A model generated the notes under the pieces. It was not told the origin of the DNA and did not search any database. It saw only the letters and a list, made by a program, of their open reading frames with translations. Source: JAUSIF01 sp964620215 (GTDB taxonomy: Bacteria > Pseudomonadota > Alphaproteobacteria > Rhizobiales > Xanthobacteraceae). From it: DNA of 6,533 bases. The position numbers and the translations under genes were made by a program. Where the stretch lies: contig CAZUJE010000149.1 in NCBI GenBank assembly GCA_964620215.1, positions 1-6,533 on the forward strand, given 5' to 3'. Position 1 is the stretch's first letter; every line of letters begins with the position of its first letter. This document shows, one piece after another, positions 6,461 to 6,533 of the stretch.

Positions 6461-6533
6461 GGCGGCGATTCTGCGGCAACCCGCGGCGGGCGCAATATGG
6501 TCTCAATTGATGCCTCACATGCCGCGCGATGCA
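6461..6533. other. region upstream of the SNase-like gene, truncated by window edge
   Basis: These 73 bases should include the start of the promoter region for the minus-strand operon. A TTGAGA (6506-6501, minus strand) is present but no matching -10 is found at normal spacing, so no promoter is called. No gene is visible; a neighbour may begin just outside. Confidence 0.4.

Overview
The window looks like chromosomal core DNA of a GC-rich alphaproteobacterium, most likely in the Hyphomicrobiales (Bradyrhizobium/Afipia/Xanthobacteraceae-like). The protein types point there: a Suv3-like helicase next to an S4/Hsp15-like protein, a seven-iron ferredoxin next to a CarD/CdnL regulator, and a lipoprotein M48 protease behind an SNase-like protein. 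This placement is by eye, without a database search. No mobile element, CRISPR array, tRNA or rRNA was seen.

Left part, plus strand (1-3202). The window opens inside a large helicase gene; only the last two helicase motifs and the C-terminal region are present. Its stop codon is followed with no gap by the TTG start of a small S4-domain RNA-binding protein, so the two are probably co-translated and may form an RNA or ribosome-surveillance pair. After about 70 bases with a possible promoter comes fdxA, a ferredoxin with one [3Fe-4S] and one [4Fe-4S] cluster.

Middle (3203-4131). A 285-base gap separates fdxA from carD. It holds a plausible extended -10 promoter with an inverted repeat over its -35, then a roughly 170-base leader with four hairpins. 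The first hairpin has a UUCG loop and a U-run, like an attenuator or terminator. carD encodes a CdnL-type RNA polymerase-binding regulator and ends in Ala-Ala. A strong bidirectional terminator sits between carD and the convergent operon.

Right part, minus strand (4134-6460). An exported SNase-fold protein, which appears to have lost its acidic catalytic residues and carries a probable OB-fold C-terminal domain, overlaps by ATGA the start of a lipoprotein M48 metalloprotease with a LysM-like end. This is an envelope-directed two-gene operon.

No clearly new system is evident. The most interesting items are the structured carD leader, the apparent SNase pseudo-enzyme coupled to a protease, and the charged tail of the helicase. 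The many long ORFs opposite or out of frame with these genes are GC-driven shadows.
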